A stretch of DNA of 64,000 nt from Bin5 sp965220715 (GTDB taxonomy: Bacteria > Chloroflexota > Anaerolineae > Caldilineales > Caldilineaceae): NCBI GenBank assembly GCA_965220715.1, contig OZ244843.1, positions 2,604,001 through 2,668,000 on the forward strand, in the 5' to 3' direction. Positions 17,947 through 26,889 of the stretch are shown here, piece after piece. Made by a program: the position numbers and the translations under genes. Under the pieces are notes generated by a model that saw nothing but the letters and a program-made list of their open reading frames with translations, was not told where the DNA came from and did not search any database. Every line of letters begins with the position of its first letter. Within the stretch, counting starts at the first letter, position 1.

Positions 17947-18785
17947 CGACCTGATCGTGACATCTGTTCTTGGATCTCTTGCCAAATCTCGTTCAGCTCT
18001 AGCCGGTCGATCCATTGCGCCAGATAGTCATGTTCCAAACTATCTTTTCCTACCATGGCGATGATGCTGCCAATGTCGCGGATGTGTTTGGGCTGGCTGC
18101 TCAGGCTGTAGTATTGCAACTTGTAAAGGATCAGGTCCTCCGGCGAATGGACATAGGCTTCCCCGATACTCTGTCCGAAATCGACCAGGAGGCGCCGCTG
18201 TAACGCGATTGCTCGCAGGGGATCGTCTGGCCGCAGCAAGAAAATCTCCAGTTTATAGCCGGTCGGCATGTGGATGGCGTTGATCGGCAAGTCCGCAGGC
18301 GACATGTAGAGGTCGAGCATCACTTCCACCGGCACTAACATCTCTCTGGCCCGCAGCGAATCGGAAAGACCTGCCATCTGCTCAAGAGGCAGGTCCACCA
18401 CGACATCGAAATCCTGGGTAGTTCGAACTTCACCCCATCCCCACACGGCGACGGCTCCTCCCACCAAATATGTAACGTTCGACTCTTCCAACGCGTCAAG
18501 TACGTCTCGCATGAAATTGGCAAATTCAAGGTCTGGGTCTACCATCTTCACTTCCTCTTTCCCGGCATTCGGCTGCCGAGCCAGTCCTAATGATGTACCA
18601 GGCGTAAGTTCGGGCCTGCGCGCGCGCATGCGATAGGATGCCACTTCCTCCGCGATACGGATCATCGAAAGCCCTTTTTGCACTTGTTGCCCTGTTGATA
18701 GCCGCTGGTTCACAAGAATCTGCGCCCGATCGATATCCCTCAGCGCGCCAGCGATCTCCCGCTCCTGCTTGTCTGTGAGAGGCAT
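17940..18785 (-). CDS. Nucleotidyltransferase-fold protein fused to a short helical N-terminal domain
   Basis: The C-terminal 200 residues look like a minimal nucleotidyltransferase: YLVGGAVAVWG (106-116) followed by RTTQDFDVVVDL with the metal-binding D-x-D (125-127). This is the layout of stand-alone MNT/AbiEii-like proteins. The first 80 residues (ALRDIDRAQILVNQRLS ... MIRIAEEVASYRMRARRPEL) form a helical unit that I associate with small genes standing upstream of such enzymes; here it is in the same frame with no stop. An internal ATG at 18545 has a good ribosome-binding site (GAGGAAGTGAAG directly before it), so two products are possible. The upstream start is uncertain (18842 or 18785, neither with a clear RBS). 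It lies just after coaBC on the same strand. Toxin-antitoxin function is a guess. Confidence 0.6.
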   Translation of the reverse strand: MPLTDKQEREIAGALRDIDRAQILVNQRLSTGQQVQKGLSMIRIAEEVASYRMRARRPELTPGTSLGLARQPNAGKEEVKMVDPDLEFANFMRDVLDALEESNVTYLVGGAVAVWGWGEVRTTQDFDVVVDLPLEQMAGLSDSLRAREMLVPVEVMLDLYMSPADLPINAIHMPTGYKLEIFLLRPDDPLRAIALQRRLLVDFGQSIGEAYVHSPEDLILYKLQYYSLSSQPKHIRDIGSIIAMVGKDSLEHDYLAQWIDRLELNEIWQEIQEQMSRSGRQ

Positions 18786-18851
18786 AGCAGTAAACCCTAA
18801 TCGGCGTACAAAACCACGAAATTTTGGCTCAACAGGCCCCATGGCAGTGCA

Positions 18852-20132
18852 TCAGTTCTCTGTCGAGTCATCCTGTGCTATAGGCTGAGGCCGTTTCCAG
18901 TCGAGCCGCCCCAGGCGCACTACTACCCGCTGCATAATCGCCTGTGCGACCTCATCTTTGCTCATCAGCGGCCAAGCCTCGCGGTTGCCATCACGCTCGA
19001 ACAGGGTAACGCGGTTTGTGTCCACCGCGAAGCCGCTGTCGGGCGCGGTCACATCATTGAGGACGACCAGGTCGAGGTTCTTGCGCTTCAATTTATCGAT
19101 GGCGTTGGCCTCCAGGTCGTTCGTCTCAGCAGCAAAGCCGATGACAAGCCGGGGGCCCGGCCCGCTCTCCCCCCGCTGCTGGCCGACAGTCTGCAGAATG
19201 TCTGGTGTCCTCTCGAGCGAAATGACCTGCGGTTGCGGCGATTTCTTCAGCTTGTGGTTGGAACTGCTTGTGGGGCGATAGTCGGCTACTGCCGCCGCTC
19301 CAACCAGGACATCGGTCTGGGGCAGTTGATCCATCACCGCCGAATACATCTGGTGGGCCGTATGAACTGGCACAAGCGTCACACCGCCGGGAGGATGAAC
19401 GGCCAGGGGCGCGTGGACAAGAACGGTTTCCGCACCCAGATCACGCGCTGCCCGCGCCAAGGCCGCCCCCATCTTCCCAGTAGAGTGGTTGCCCATGAAA
19501 CGCACCGGATCAATCGGCTCACGTGTGCCGCCGGCTGTGATCACTACCCGCAACCCGTCCAGGGGTCCCCCCCGTCCGATCACCTTACAGGCGTCTTCAA
19601 AGATTTCCTCCGGCTCCGCGACCCGACCCTCTCCCACTTCGCCGGACGCCAGCCGCCCCTCCGCCGGGCCGATAAAGTCGACGCCCCACTCCTGTAAAGT
19701 TTGAACATTGCGCATGGTTGCTGGGTGGGTCCACATATTGGTTTCCATGGCCGGCGCCAGCAGCATCGGTCCTTTGTAGCTGAGCGCTGTGATGCTCAAC
19801 AGATCGTCGCTCAGACCCAAAGCAAGGCGGGCGATCGTGTGTGCTGTAGCAGGCGCGATGATAAACAGGTCGGCGGCGTGGGCCAGCGCTACATGGCCGA
19901 TCCGCAAACGACCGGCGTCGTGCCAGAACTCGAATGTATCGGAAGCCACACTACGCTGCGTGATAGCCTGGAAGGTCACCGGCGCGACGAACTTGGCAGC
20001 CGAATGGGTCATTATCACGTCCACCAGCGCATTGGCCTGTGTAAAGCGGCTGGCCAGTGTCACCGACTTGTAGGCCGCGATGCCGCCGCTGATGCCGAGT
20101 ACGATGCGTTTTCCAGAGAGAATCGGAGCCAT
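18852..20132 (-). CDS. coaBC: Bifunctional phosphopantothenoylcysteine decarboxylase/phosphopantothenate-cysteine ligase
   Basis: Makes 4'-phosphopantetheine for coenzyme A: CoaB joins cysteine to phosphopantothenate and CoaC, a flavoprotein, decarboxylates the product. The N-terminal CoaC half shows LGISGGIAAYKSV, the catalytic His in RIGHVALAHAADL, APATAHTIARLA, and a variant of the PxMNxxMW clamp reading PAMETNMW (Glu for Asn). The loop that carries the reactive Cys in E. coli reads LASGEVGEGR here, with Ser in its place; similar variants occur in other bacteria. The CoaB half begins with VITAGGTREPIDPVRFMGNHSTGKMG and includes FAAETNDLEANAIDKLKRK. ATG at 20132 is chosen over 20183 because GGAG lies 9 bases upstream. 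It is followed closely by the nucleotidyltransferase gene. Confidence 0.95.
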   Translation of the reverse strand: MAPILSGKRIVLGISGGIAAYKSVTLASRFTQANALVDVIMTHSAAKFVAPVTFQAITQRSVASDTFEFWHDAGRLRIGHVALAHAADLFIIAPATAHTIARLALGLSDDLLSITALSYKGPMLLAPAMETNMWTHPATMRNVQTLQEWGVDFIGPAEGRLASGEVGEGRVAEPEEIFEDACKVIGRGGPLDGLRVVITAGGTREPIDPVRFMGNHSTGKMGAALARAARDLGAETVLVHAPLAVHPPGGVTLVPVHTAHQMYSAVMDQLPQTDVLVGAAAVADYRPTSSSNHKLKKSPQPQVISLERTPDILQTVGQQRGESGPGPRLVIGFAAETNDLEANAIDKLKRKNLDLVVLNDVTAPDSGFAVDTNRVTLFERDGNREAWPLMSKDEVAQAIMQRVVVRLGRLDWKRPQPIAQDDSTEN

Positions 20133-20192
20133 TTGGCAACTCCACGTCAGGTCGATGTAGGACTGCGCGCCCCCGCAGGGCAAAAACGAGAA

Positions 20193-21359
20193 TCAGGAAT
20201 CGGCGATGCCGCCGTCGCGGTGGCGAGCCAGGTAGGATTGATAGGAGTTTCGTACGTTTTCCGAACTGAAGTCCGGCGCATGGCGGGCGCAAGCGGCCTC
20301 GTCCACTTCGACGCCCAGGCCCGGTTTGTCCGGTGGCAGGATATGTCCGTCCACGACTGAAAGAGGTTCTAACACGAATTCGGTCATCGAAAGAGGCATA
20401 TCATCAGGGTCGACCATCTCTTGAATAACGAAGTTGGGCGTAGTGAAATCTACCTGGACGCAGGCTGCAGTCGAGACTGGCCCATAGGGATTGTGGGGAG
20501 CGATGCCGGCGTAATACACCTCTCCCAGCGCGGCGATGCGGCGGACCTCGCTGATGCCCCCGGCGTGGCAGGTGTCCGGCTGCAACAGGCTGGCCGCTCC
20601 GGTCTCGAGAATCTCGCGAAAGCCCCAGCGGGTAAAGAGACGCTCGCCTGTGGCAATGGGAATGCTGGTGGCGCCGGCTACTTGCGCCATGGCCGCAGGG
20701 TTCTCCGACTGCACCGGCTCCTCCATGAAAAACGGCTCATACGGCTCGAACCGTTGCGCGTAGCGAATCGCCATCTGAGGCGTGACGCGCCCGTGCATAT
20801 CCAACAGGATGTCCACGTCGTTGCCGACCGCTTCGCGCACAGCTCTCAGGCCGGCCTCGGCTTCATCCAAGACCCGCTGCCCATCGAGGATGTTGGTAAT
20901 CGGCACAGGTACCGTTTTTATGGCGTTCCAACCTTTGGCAACTTTTGACAGTGCGCTCTCCGCCATTGCATCGGGCGTGTCGCCACCGTAGTGTGTGTAC
21001 ATCCGTACACGATCCCGTACCTTGCCGCCGAGAAGCTCATAGATCGGCTTGCCCGCTTCCTTGCCTTTGATGTCCCACAATGCTTGGTCGATGCCTGAGA
21101 GAGCCGACAGGCCGATGATTCCCTGCCGCCAGAATCCGCTGCGGTAGAGAACCTGCCAGCAGTGTTCCACTTCAAGCGGATTGAAGCCCAGGATCATCGG
21201 CTCCATATCCTGGACACAGCCGGCCACCGCGCGCGGCTTTCCTTCTACTGAAGCCTCTCCCCAGCCGACCAGCCCCTGTTGATCGGTCTCGACCTTGATA
21301 AAGACGAATGTGCGGCGCTCTCCCTGCGCAAAAATCGGTCGGATAGCGGTTATCTTCAT
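20193..21359 (-). CDS. Mandelate racemase/muconate-lactonizing family dehydratase (galactonate dehydratase-like)
   Basis: Enolase-superfamily enzyme, 388 aa, that abstracts a proton alpha to a carboxylate and usually dehydrates a sugar acid. The capping domain is followed by the barrel with metal ligands in VDILLDMHGR (Asp), FFMEEPVQSEN (Glu) and IPIATGERLFT (Glu). The catalytic His is in APHNPYGPVSTAA. The GWGEAS start region, the APHNPYGP box and the overall length resemble D-galactonate dehydratase (DgoD) and its relatives. The substrate cannot be decided from sequence alone; no KDG kinase or aldolase gene flanks it. An HpcH/HpaI-type aldolase is encoded 39 kb away in the window but has no visible link. 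It lies between coaBC and the tRNA nucleotidyltransferase fusion on the same strand. Confidence 0.85.
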   Translation of the reverse strand: MKITAIRPIFAQGERRTFVFIKVETDQQGLVGWGEASVEGKPRAVAGCVQDMEPMILGFNPLEVEHCWQVLYRSGFWRQGIIGLSALSGIDQALWDIKGKEAGKPIYELLGGKVRDRVRMYTHYGGDTPDAMAESALSKVAKGWNAIKTVPVPITNILDGQRVLDEAEAGLRAVREAVGNDVDILLDMHGRVTPQMAIRYAQRFEPYEPFFMEEPVQSENPAAMAQVAGATSIPIATGERLFTRWGFREILETGAASLLQPDTCHAGGISEVRRIAALGEVYYAGIAPHNPYGPVSTAACVQVDFTTPNFVIQEMVDPDDMPLSMTEFVLEPLSVVDGHILPPDKPGLGVEVDEAACARHAPDFSSENVRNSYQSYLARHRDGGIADS

Positions 21360-21430
21360 CGTATCTTTCCTCGTATTGAATATGACTGGAGCCCTTCTTA
21401 CCCTGCAAGCCTGGCAGTGGCCTGGGCAAC

Positions 21431-24268
21431 CTAGGCTGCCGGCAGTTTATTGCGTATGATCGACTTTGACAACTCCAGTTCCGCGGCGCCGGCTTCGATC
21501 TCTCCATCTAGTAGAGCCCCCCGCAACCTGCGCAATATGTGGCCGTAATCCGGTCCCGGCGGCAGGCCCAACCGTCTCAGGTCTCTTCCATCCAGCGAAG
21601 GATGAATGTGCCGCCAGGTCTGTGTGTAGCACTGTAGCCTCTCTTCCAGCAGAGGGTGCTCCTCCAGCAGCGAGAGTAGCAACAGTGCGGCTGGTTCCAC
21701 TTGGTCTAGCAAGGCGACTACTGTGCTTGCAGGTTGCTGGGGGTCGGTCAACCGTGGTAGCCGTGCCTTGGCCATCCGAAGCTGGCGCATCAAGCGCTGG
21801 GTTTTGCCGCGTAGTTTCAACCGTTCGCTCAGGTCTCTTTCGAGCGGGGACGCCCCGTCATCGCTCCCATCCGCCATGGGAAGAAGATCATATATGAGGA
21901 GCCCCCAGTAAAGACGTTCAATTGGCGTGTCTTCCAGTTGGAATTGGCCGGCGCGTCGCTTCCTTTCTGTCAGCGCGGAAGAATCTCTCGAAATCTGGCT
22001 CTTAACGGGATCGTGGTCAGAACTGCCCGCCTCCGATCGATCTTCAGCAGGCATACCTGCCCTCAAACTGTCTCGAAGGGCTGCGCTGCGATTGGCGAAT
22101 ACAGCGCCGGCCCGCAATTCAGGATGGATCTGCTTGAGAATACCCAACTCGTCGAGGCGCAGGATCACATCTTCCGGTCTTGCTTCCTGAAAAATCCTGT
22201 CCAACTCCTGCCGAATTCGCGCCCCCGTGACTCGCTCGAGCAATGGAGCCGCGTCCAACAGATGCTCCTGCGTGCGTGACTCTATGCCAAAATCGAATCG
22301 CTGTTCATAGCGGACCGCGCGCAGGATTCTGGTCGGGTCATCCACAAAACTCAGGCTGTGCAAGACTCGCACCTGTCCTGTCTGCAGGTCAGACAGCCCA
22401 CCATAGAAATCAAGCAGGTCGCCCCAGCGGTCCGGTGTCAGTGCGACCGCCAACGTGTTGATCGTGAAATCCCGCCGGTGCAGATCCAGTTTGATGCTAC
22501 CCTGTTCCACCGTCGGCAAGACTGTTGGCTCGGTATAGAACTCGGTGCGAGCGGAAACGAAATCGAGATGGTGGGGCAACTGATGCTGGTTCACCCCTTC
22601 GCCGCCCGCAAGCAGGTCAGTGCTGGTCAGCGGATGGCCGGACTCGTCCAAAATCCATTTTGCGGTGCCGAATCGTGCATGGGTGACAATCCGCCCGCCG
22701 TACCGGCTCTGCATGCGCTCCGCCAGATCGATGGCATCACCTTCGACCACTAGGTCCATGTCCACTGATCCCGTTCTGTCGGCATTATCGAAGTGCCCCA
22801 ACAAGAGATCTCGGACAAAACCGCCAACGACGTACACCGCATGTCCGATTTCAGCCGCAGTCTCGCCGACAATCCATAGGAGCCGATGCTGCCCGTCCGT
22901 CAGGATCTGCCCCAACTCTCGGCTTACATCCGGGATTTGTGTCGACGCCTCTGTCTTCTCCCCCCAGAGCTTTAGCAGATCTGTGCGGGTTACAATGCCG
23001 ATCATCTCGCCGGCGGCGTCCGCGACCGGAACCTGTCCCCATCCGCTCTCGATCATGAGCCGATGAAGCGCGCTGACAGGCGCCTCCTCCCGAACGGTAT
23101 AGTCACCTTGACGCATTACTTTATGGACCGGCAGAGAGCCTAGGCGATGGCTGATGGTGCGGTCCGCCTCACGCCGTGTAAGAATACCGACCAATCTGCT
23201 GCGGCCATCGTCGCCTTTTTGCAGGACGGGGAATCCTTCGTGGCCATAGCGCTGCATCAACTCCATTGCCGTGTCGACTGTCATCTCCTCGTCCAAAGTA
23301 TGGGTCCGCCCCCGGCTCATGATTTGGGCAACGGTTGCAGGGGCATGTGCATGATGCTCAAGCAGACCTGCGATGCGTTCTCGTACCTCCGGCAGAGTTG
23401 CGCCTTTCAACAGCGCGGCCGCGGCACGCTTGTGGCCGCCGCCGCCGAGAAGTTCAGTGATCAGACCGACGTTGACGGCGTCTGTGTTGCTGCGCGCCAC
23501 AACCTGGACGTGATCGTTCAGCTTGACGACGACAAACAGGGCATCCGGGTTGAAGAGTTCGTTCAGTCTGCTTGTCGGCCCGCTGAGTTCGTCGTCGTAA
23601 TCGGGCGCACTCGCGACGGCGAGTAGGACATTTTGACCTGCGACATTCAGATTCTCCGCTTGCTCGGCCAGGAGCTTGGTCAGTTCCTGCTGCGCGGCCG
23701 TAGGCGGGAAGTGCAAGAAACGCCGCATCACCTCCAGGCGAGCGCCCTGCTCGACCAGCCAGGCGGCGCAACGAATATCACGATGCGTTGTGGACGGGTA
23801 CAGGAGGCTGCCGGTGTCTTCATATATGCCCAGCGCCAACAAAGTGGCCTGAAACGGGGACAGCCCTGCGTTCTGGTGCATCAGCCGCTCAATGAGAAGC
23901 GAGGCGTTGGCGCCAGTAGTGTGAGGCCCAAGTGACTCTTGCCAGTCGTCCCAACCGGACGGCAGAGGCTCGGCCGCGGTGTGGTGGTCAATGACCAGAT
24001 GGCGCGTATTTTTCTCCATTCCCTTCACGGCGTTGAATTTGCGGGTGTCTACCACGATCGCCAATTCGACGCGACCACGCGGCAGATGCCTGGGATCGAT
24101 GAAGGGAAACTGGTTCCGGTACAAGGACAAAAACGCCTGGACGTTTCGATTAATTTTCCAGGGCAGGACGGGCAGCGCTTGAGGGTAGAGCAACGCCGCG
24201 CCTAGCAAAGAGGCCAGCGCGTCGAAATCAGCGTTTTCGTGAGTAAGAATAACTGTATGGCCGCGCAT
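21431..24268 (-). CDS. DHH phosphoesterase-CBS-tRNA nucleotidyltransferase (CCA/A-adding) fusion
   Basis: A 945-aa multidomain protein. Residues 1-300 are a DHH/DHHA1 phosphoesterase (HENADFDALAS at 10-20, VVDTRKF at 72-78, the name-giving DHH at 94-96, then GGGGHKRAAAALLKG), as in NrnA or RecJ relatives. Residues about 310-450 hold two CBS repeats (MSRGRTHTLDEEMTVDTAMELM in part, and VREEAPVSALHRLM), which often bind adenine nucleotides. From about 480 comes the class II nucleotidyltransferase head (YVVGGFVRDLLLG, DMDLVVEGDAIDLA, RRDFTINTLAV, DPTRILRAVRYEQRF) that adds A or CCA to tRNA 3' ends. This order is known from A-adding enzymes in several deep-branching bacteria. The tRNA-Leu in this window does not encode CCA, so such an enzyme is needed. 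The start could also be 24340; no clear RBS decides. Confidence 0.9.
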   Translation of the reverse strand: MRGHTVILTHENADFDALASLLGAALLYPQALPVLPWKINRNVQAFLSLYRNQFPFIDPRHLPRGRVELAIVVDTRKFNAVKGMEKNTRHLVIDHHTAAEPLPSGWDDWQESLGPHTTGANASLLIERLMHQNAGLSPFQATLLALGIYEDTGSLLYPSTTHRDIRCAAWLVEQGARLEVMRRFLHFPPTAAQQELTKLLAEQAENLNVAGQNVLLAVASAPDYDDELSGPTSRLNELFNPDALFVVVKLNDHVQVVARSNTDAVNVGLITELLGGGGHKRAAAALLKGATLPEVRERIAGLLEHHAHAPATVAQIMSRGRTHTLDEEMTVDTAMELMQRYGHEGFPVLQKGDDGRSRLVGILTRREADRTISHRLGSLPVHKVMRQGDYTVREEAPVSALHRLMIESGWGQVPVADAAGEMIGIVTRTDLLKLWGEKTEASTQIPDVSRELGQILTDGQHRLLWIVGETAAEIGHAVYVVGGFVRDLLLGHFDNADRTGSVDMDLVVEGDAIDLAERMQSRYGGRIVTHARFGTAKWILDESGHPLTSTDLLAGGEGVNQHQLPHHLDFVSARTEFYTEPTVLPTVEQGSIKLDLHRRDFTINTLAVALTPDRWGDLLDFYGGLSDLQTGQVRVLHSLSFVDDPTRILRAVRYEQRFDFGIESRTQEHLLDAAPLLERVTGARIRQELDRIFQEARPEDVILRLDELGILKQIHPELRAGAVFANRSAALRDSLRAGMPAEDRSEAGSSDHDPVKSQISRDSSALTERKRRAGQFQLEDTPIERLYWGLLIYDLLPMADGSDDGASPLERDLSERLKLRGKTQRLMRQLRMAKARLPRLTDPQQPASTVVALLDQVEPAALLLLSLLEEHPLLEERLQCYTQTWRHIHPSLDGRDLRRLGLPPGPDYGHILRRLRGALLDGEIEAGAAELELSKSIIRNKLPAA

Positions 24269-24400
24269 TTGCGTATTCGGGTCGCCTGTCCATGGAAGCT
24301 GCCATCTACTATACGCCCCGCGATGCTGATGCGCAAGCACGAGGCTGTCGGCGTTTTAGCATGTCCGGCAAGGCTTCTATCGACTCCGCTTACGAGGGAA

Positions 24401-25813
24401 CTAACCACCTTCAGCGCGGCGCATCAGTGCCAGCGCCGCATGGTTGTGGCGCTCGACCAATCGCGGCAAATCGATGTGGCGGGGAACGCCGTCCTCTACC
24501 AGTAGGCGCCCGTTGACAAAGGCGAAGTCGACTGGCTGCGGAGAACAGAAGACCAGTGCTGCCACCGGATCGTGCACTGCACCCCCGGCAAAGGTGAGCG
24601 CTGAAAGGTCAAACCCGACCAAATCAGCAGCCATCCCCGGCATCAGCGCGCCAACATCGTCGCGACCCAACACTGCCGCTCCGCCGAGCGTGGCGATTTC
24701 CAGCGCCTCGCGCGCCGTCATGCCATGTGGATTTCCCATCACCCGCTGCAACAACAGGCACTGGCGCACCTCCTCCATCATGTTGCTGCCGTCGTTGCTG
24801 GCGCTGCCGTCCACGCCCAGTCCCACATTCACGCCCGCATCCCGCATGGCCCGCACAGGGGAGATGCCGCTTGCCAGGCGCATGTTGCTCGTAGGGCAGT
24901 GGGCCGCGCCGGTTCTGGTTCGGGCGAACTGCTCGACCTCATCCTGATTGAGATGCACGCAATGGGCATGCCAGACGTCGTCGCCTAACCAATCAACAAC
25001 CTCTGCGTACGTCCCGGGCCGGTAGCCGTACTTCCCAATGCAGTACTCTTCTTCGTCCCGTGTTTCCGCCAGATGCGAGTGGAGATGAACATCCATCTCT
25101 GGCCCAAAGGAGCGGGCAAGGGCAGCGCACTCGCGCATCAGTTCCTGGGTGACGCTGAAAGGGCTGGTCGGGCCAATCACTACCCGCCGCATCGAAAAGC
25201 GAGATGCGTCGTGATACGCTTCGACTAGTCTCCGGCATTCGACAAGAATGTCGTTCTCTTTTTCCGTCATCCAGTCAGGAGGCAAACCGCCCTTGCTTTC
25301 GCCCAGGCTGACACTGCCCCTTGCTCCGTGAAAGCGGACCCCGATTTCCTCCGCGGCGGCGAACTGGTCATCGAGCCGTGTGCCGTTGTGCCACAGGTAG
25401 TGGTGATCGCTGCTCGTCGTGCAGCCGCTCAGAAGTAACTCCGTTAAAGCAACCTGTGTGCTGGCATGCACATCCTCAGGGCCGATGCACGCCCATATAG
25501 GATACAGGGCCCGCAGCCAGTCAAATAGGACAGTGTTCTGCGCGGCGGGGACAACCCGCGTAAGCGTTTGAAAGAAGTGGTGATGCGTGTTGACGAAACC
25601 GGGAAGTACGATCTTTCCGCGCGCGTCGACATATGCTGTTGACGAGGAGTCCGTTGATGTTCCGCCCGTGTATTGGGGCGGCAGGTCGGCGGTGGCTCCC
25701 ACCCAGACGATCTGCTTTCCTTCCAATACCAGCGCGCCGTCAGCGATCTCCTCGCGCTGTGCGTTCATCGTTACTAGGCAGTCGGCATTCGTTAAAACAG
25801 TCCTGGTGGTCAT
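24401..25813 (-). CDS. 8-oxoguanine deaminase (amidohydrolase family)
   Basis: Zinc amidohydrolase that deaminates the oxidised base 8-oxoguanine to urate, a salvage or detoxification step. The 470-aa sequence keeps the family signature through most of its length: VLTNADCLVTMN, the HxH metal pair in NTHHHFFQTLTR, PAAQNTVLFDWLRALYPIW, SGCTTSSDHHYLW, HLHSHLAETRDEEEY, WHAHCVHLN, HCPTSNMRLASG and GLGVDGSASNDG. The match to 8-oxoguanine deaminases is much closer than to AtzB/TrzN or SsnA. ATG at 25813 follows AAAGGAG by 11 bases; a TTG six bases further up would have ideal spacing and may be the true start. Neighbours are the quinate-dehydrogenase-like gene upstream and the tRNA nucleotidyltransferase fusion downstream. 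Confidence 0.88.
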   Translation of the reverse strand: MTTRTVLTNADCLVTMNAQREEIADGALVLEGKQIVWVGATADLPPQYTGGTSTDSSSTAYVDARGKIVLPGFVNTHHHFFQTLTRVVPAAQNTVLFDWLRALYPIWACIGPEDVHASTQVALTELLLSGCTTSSDHHYLWHNGTRLDDQFAAAEEIGVRFHGARGSVSLGESKGGLPPDWMTEKENDILVECRRLVEAYHDASRFSMRRVVIGPTSPFSVTQELMRECAALARSFGPEMDVHLHSHLAETRDEEEYCIGKYGYRPGTYAEVVDWLGDDVWHAHCVHLNQDEVEQFARTRTGAAHCPTSNMRLASGISPVRAMRDAGVNVGLGVDGSASNDGSNMMEEVRQCLLLQRVMGNPHGMTAREALEIATLGGAAVLGRDDVGALMPGMAADLVGFDLSALTFAGGAVHDPVAALVFCSPQPVDFAFVNGRLLVEDGVPRHIDLPRLVERHNHAALALMRRAEGG

Positions 25814-25926
25814 CGACAAAACTGCTCCTTTTCGGTGATGGCCCACGACGGGTTAAGAGTGGAAGCCCTCTTTGAACTGTGGAAAAGAACGAATGGTAGT
25901 TGAAATTGCTTTTCTGCACCTTCTCA

Positions 25927-26817
25927 TCAAACCAATGAGAGCAGGCTGGGGGTCATATCTTCTTCGTCCAACATCTCTCTGAGTTCTGCAGCTGACAACG
26001 GACGCCCCTTGCCTGCCAGAGCTGTCAGGGCAGCTTCCATTACATTTGTGCCGAAACTGCGGCCGTCCAGCCGCGGCGTCACTGTCGCCAAATAGGCAAG
26101 GCCCCGCTCCTTGAGCAGGGCCACGTCGTCATCAGTCGTTGTGTTGGTAACGATCGTCTTTTCTTCCAGGAGCGGCGGCAGGTGCTGCTTGATGTAATGG
26201 AAATCGTCTGCGATGACCGAGGCCCACCTGTACTGCGCCCCGTATTTCGGGACAATCTGGTCCTGTTGCTCGCCAGTGGGGTAGATCCACGAGAACGGCA
26301 AACGGGCCATGACCGGAAGCAGGATTCTGGCCAAAACGTGGAGGGCGCTCAGGCTGCGTAAGAAGACGGGGATTCCCAAACCAAACGCCAGATCGCCGAA
26401 AAGCGGCTGATAACCCATGTCCAGAAAGCTGCGTACCATCGCGTAACGGCCCACAGCCACGCAAAACAGGACTCGCTTGGGATGCGGCGGCAGTAGACTC
26501 TGCAGTCGGCGCGCGGTCTGCCGCTCGACAACGGCGCGGATGCCGCCGCCGTCCACTACCGGAGACTGTACGCCGGCAACAATGCTGCGAACTGAATGGA
26601 GCGGGAAGTAGCGGTCCTTTACTTCCAGTCCGAGGTCCGCGCCACCGAAACCGAAGGCATCCACCTGACCGTCATATTCCAGAAACAGTTGCCGCATCCG
26701 TTTCTGGTCCCCATCGGCGCCGATCCGTTCCAGGACGACCTGCTCGTCCCTAACCGTGGTCTCGACCCGTTTGTTGCGCCTGCTACTGCCCAAGCTGATG
26801 GAGATGACCCGTTTCAT
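25927..26817 (-). CDS. Conserved protein of the family often labelled quinate 5-dehydrogenase
   Basis: A 296-aa soluble protein beginning MKRVISISLGSSRRNKRVE. Recognisable family blocks are VDAFGFGGADLGL, SPVVDGGGIRAVVERQ, VLFCVAVGRYAMV, LFGDLAFGLGIPVFLRSL, LLPVMARLPFSWIYPTGE, IVTNTTTDDDVALLKERG and DGRSFGTNVMEAALTAL near the end. Proteins of this type in Firmicutes and Chloroflexota are annotated quinate 5-dehydrogenase, but the label has weak experimental support and no clear NAD-binding GxGxxG is visible. I would treat the function as unknown. ATG at 26817 starts the conserved block; an extension to 26856 overlaps unlikely sequence. It stands 73 bases after the alpha-oxoamine synthase gene on the same strand, so co-transcription is likely. 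Confidence 0.7.
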   Translation of the reverse strand: MKRVISISLGSSRRNKRVETTVRDEQVVLERIGADGDQKRMRQLFLEYDGQVDAFGFGGADLGLEVKDRYFPLHSVRSIVAGVQSPVVDGGGIRAVVERQTARRLQSLLPPHPKRVLFCVAVGRYAMVRSFLDMGYQPLFGDLAFGLGIPVFLRSLSALHVLARILLPVMARLPFSWIYPTGEQQDQIVPKYGAQYRWASVIADDFHYIKQHLPPLLEEKTIVTNTTTDDDVALLKERGLAYLATVTPRLDGRSFGTNVMEAALTALAGKGRPLSAAELREMLDEEDMTPSLLSLV

Positions 26818-26889
26818 TGTGACTCTGCTTCGGCTCTGTGGCGCGCAAAAAACCACCGCGCCTGCGCACTCGTGGTTTCCGCCGTCGCC

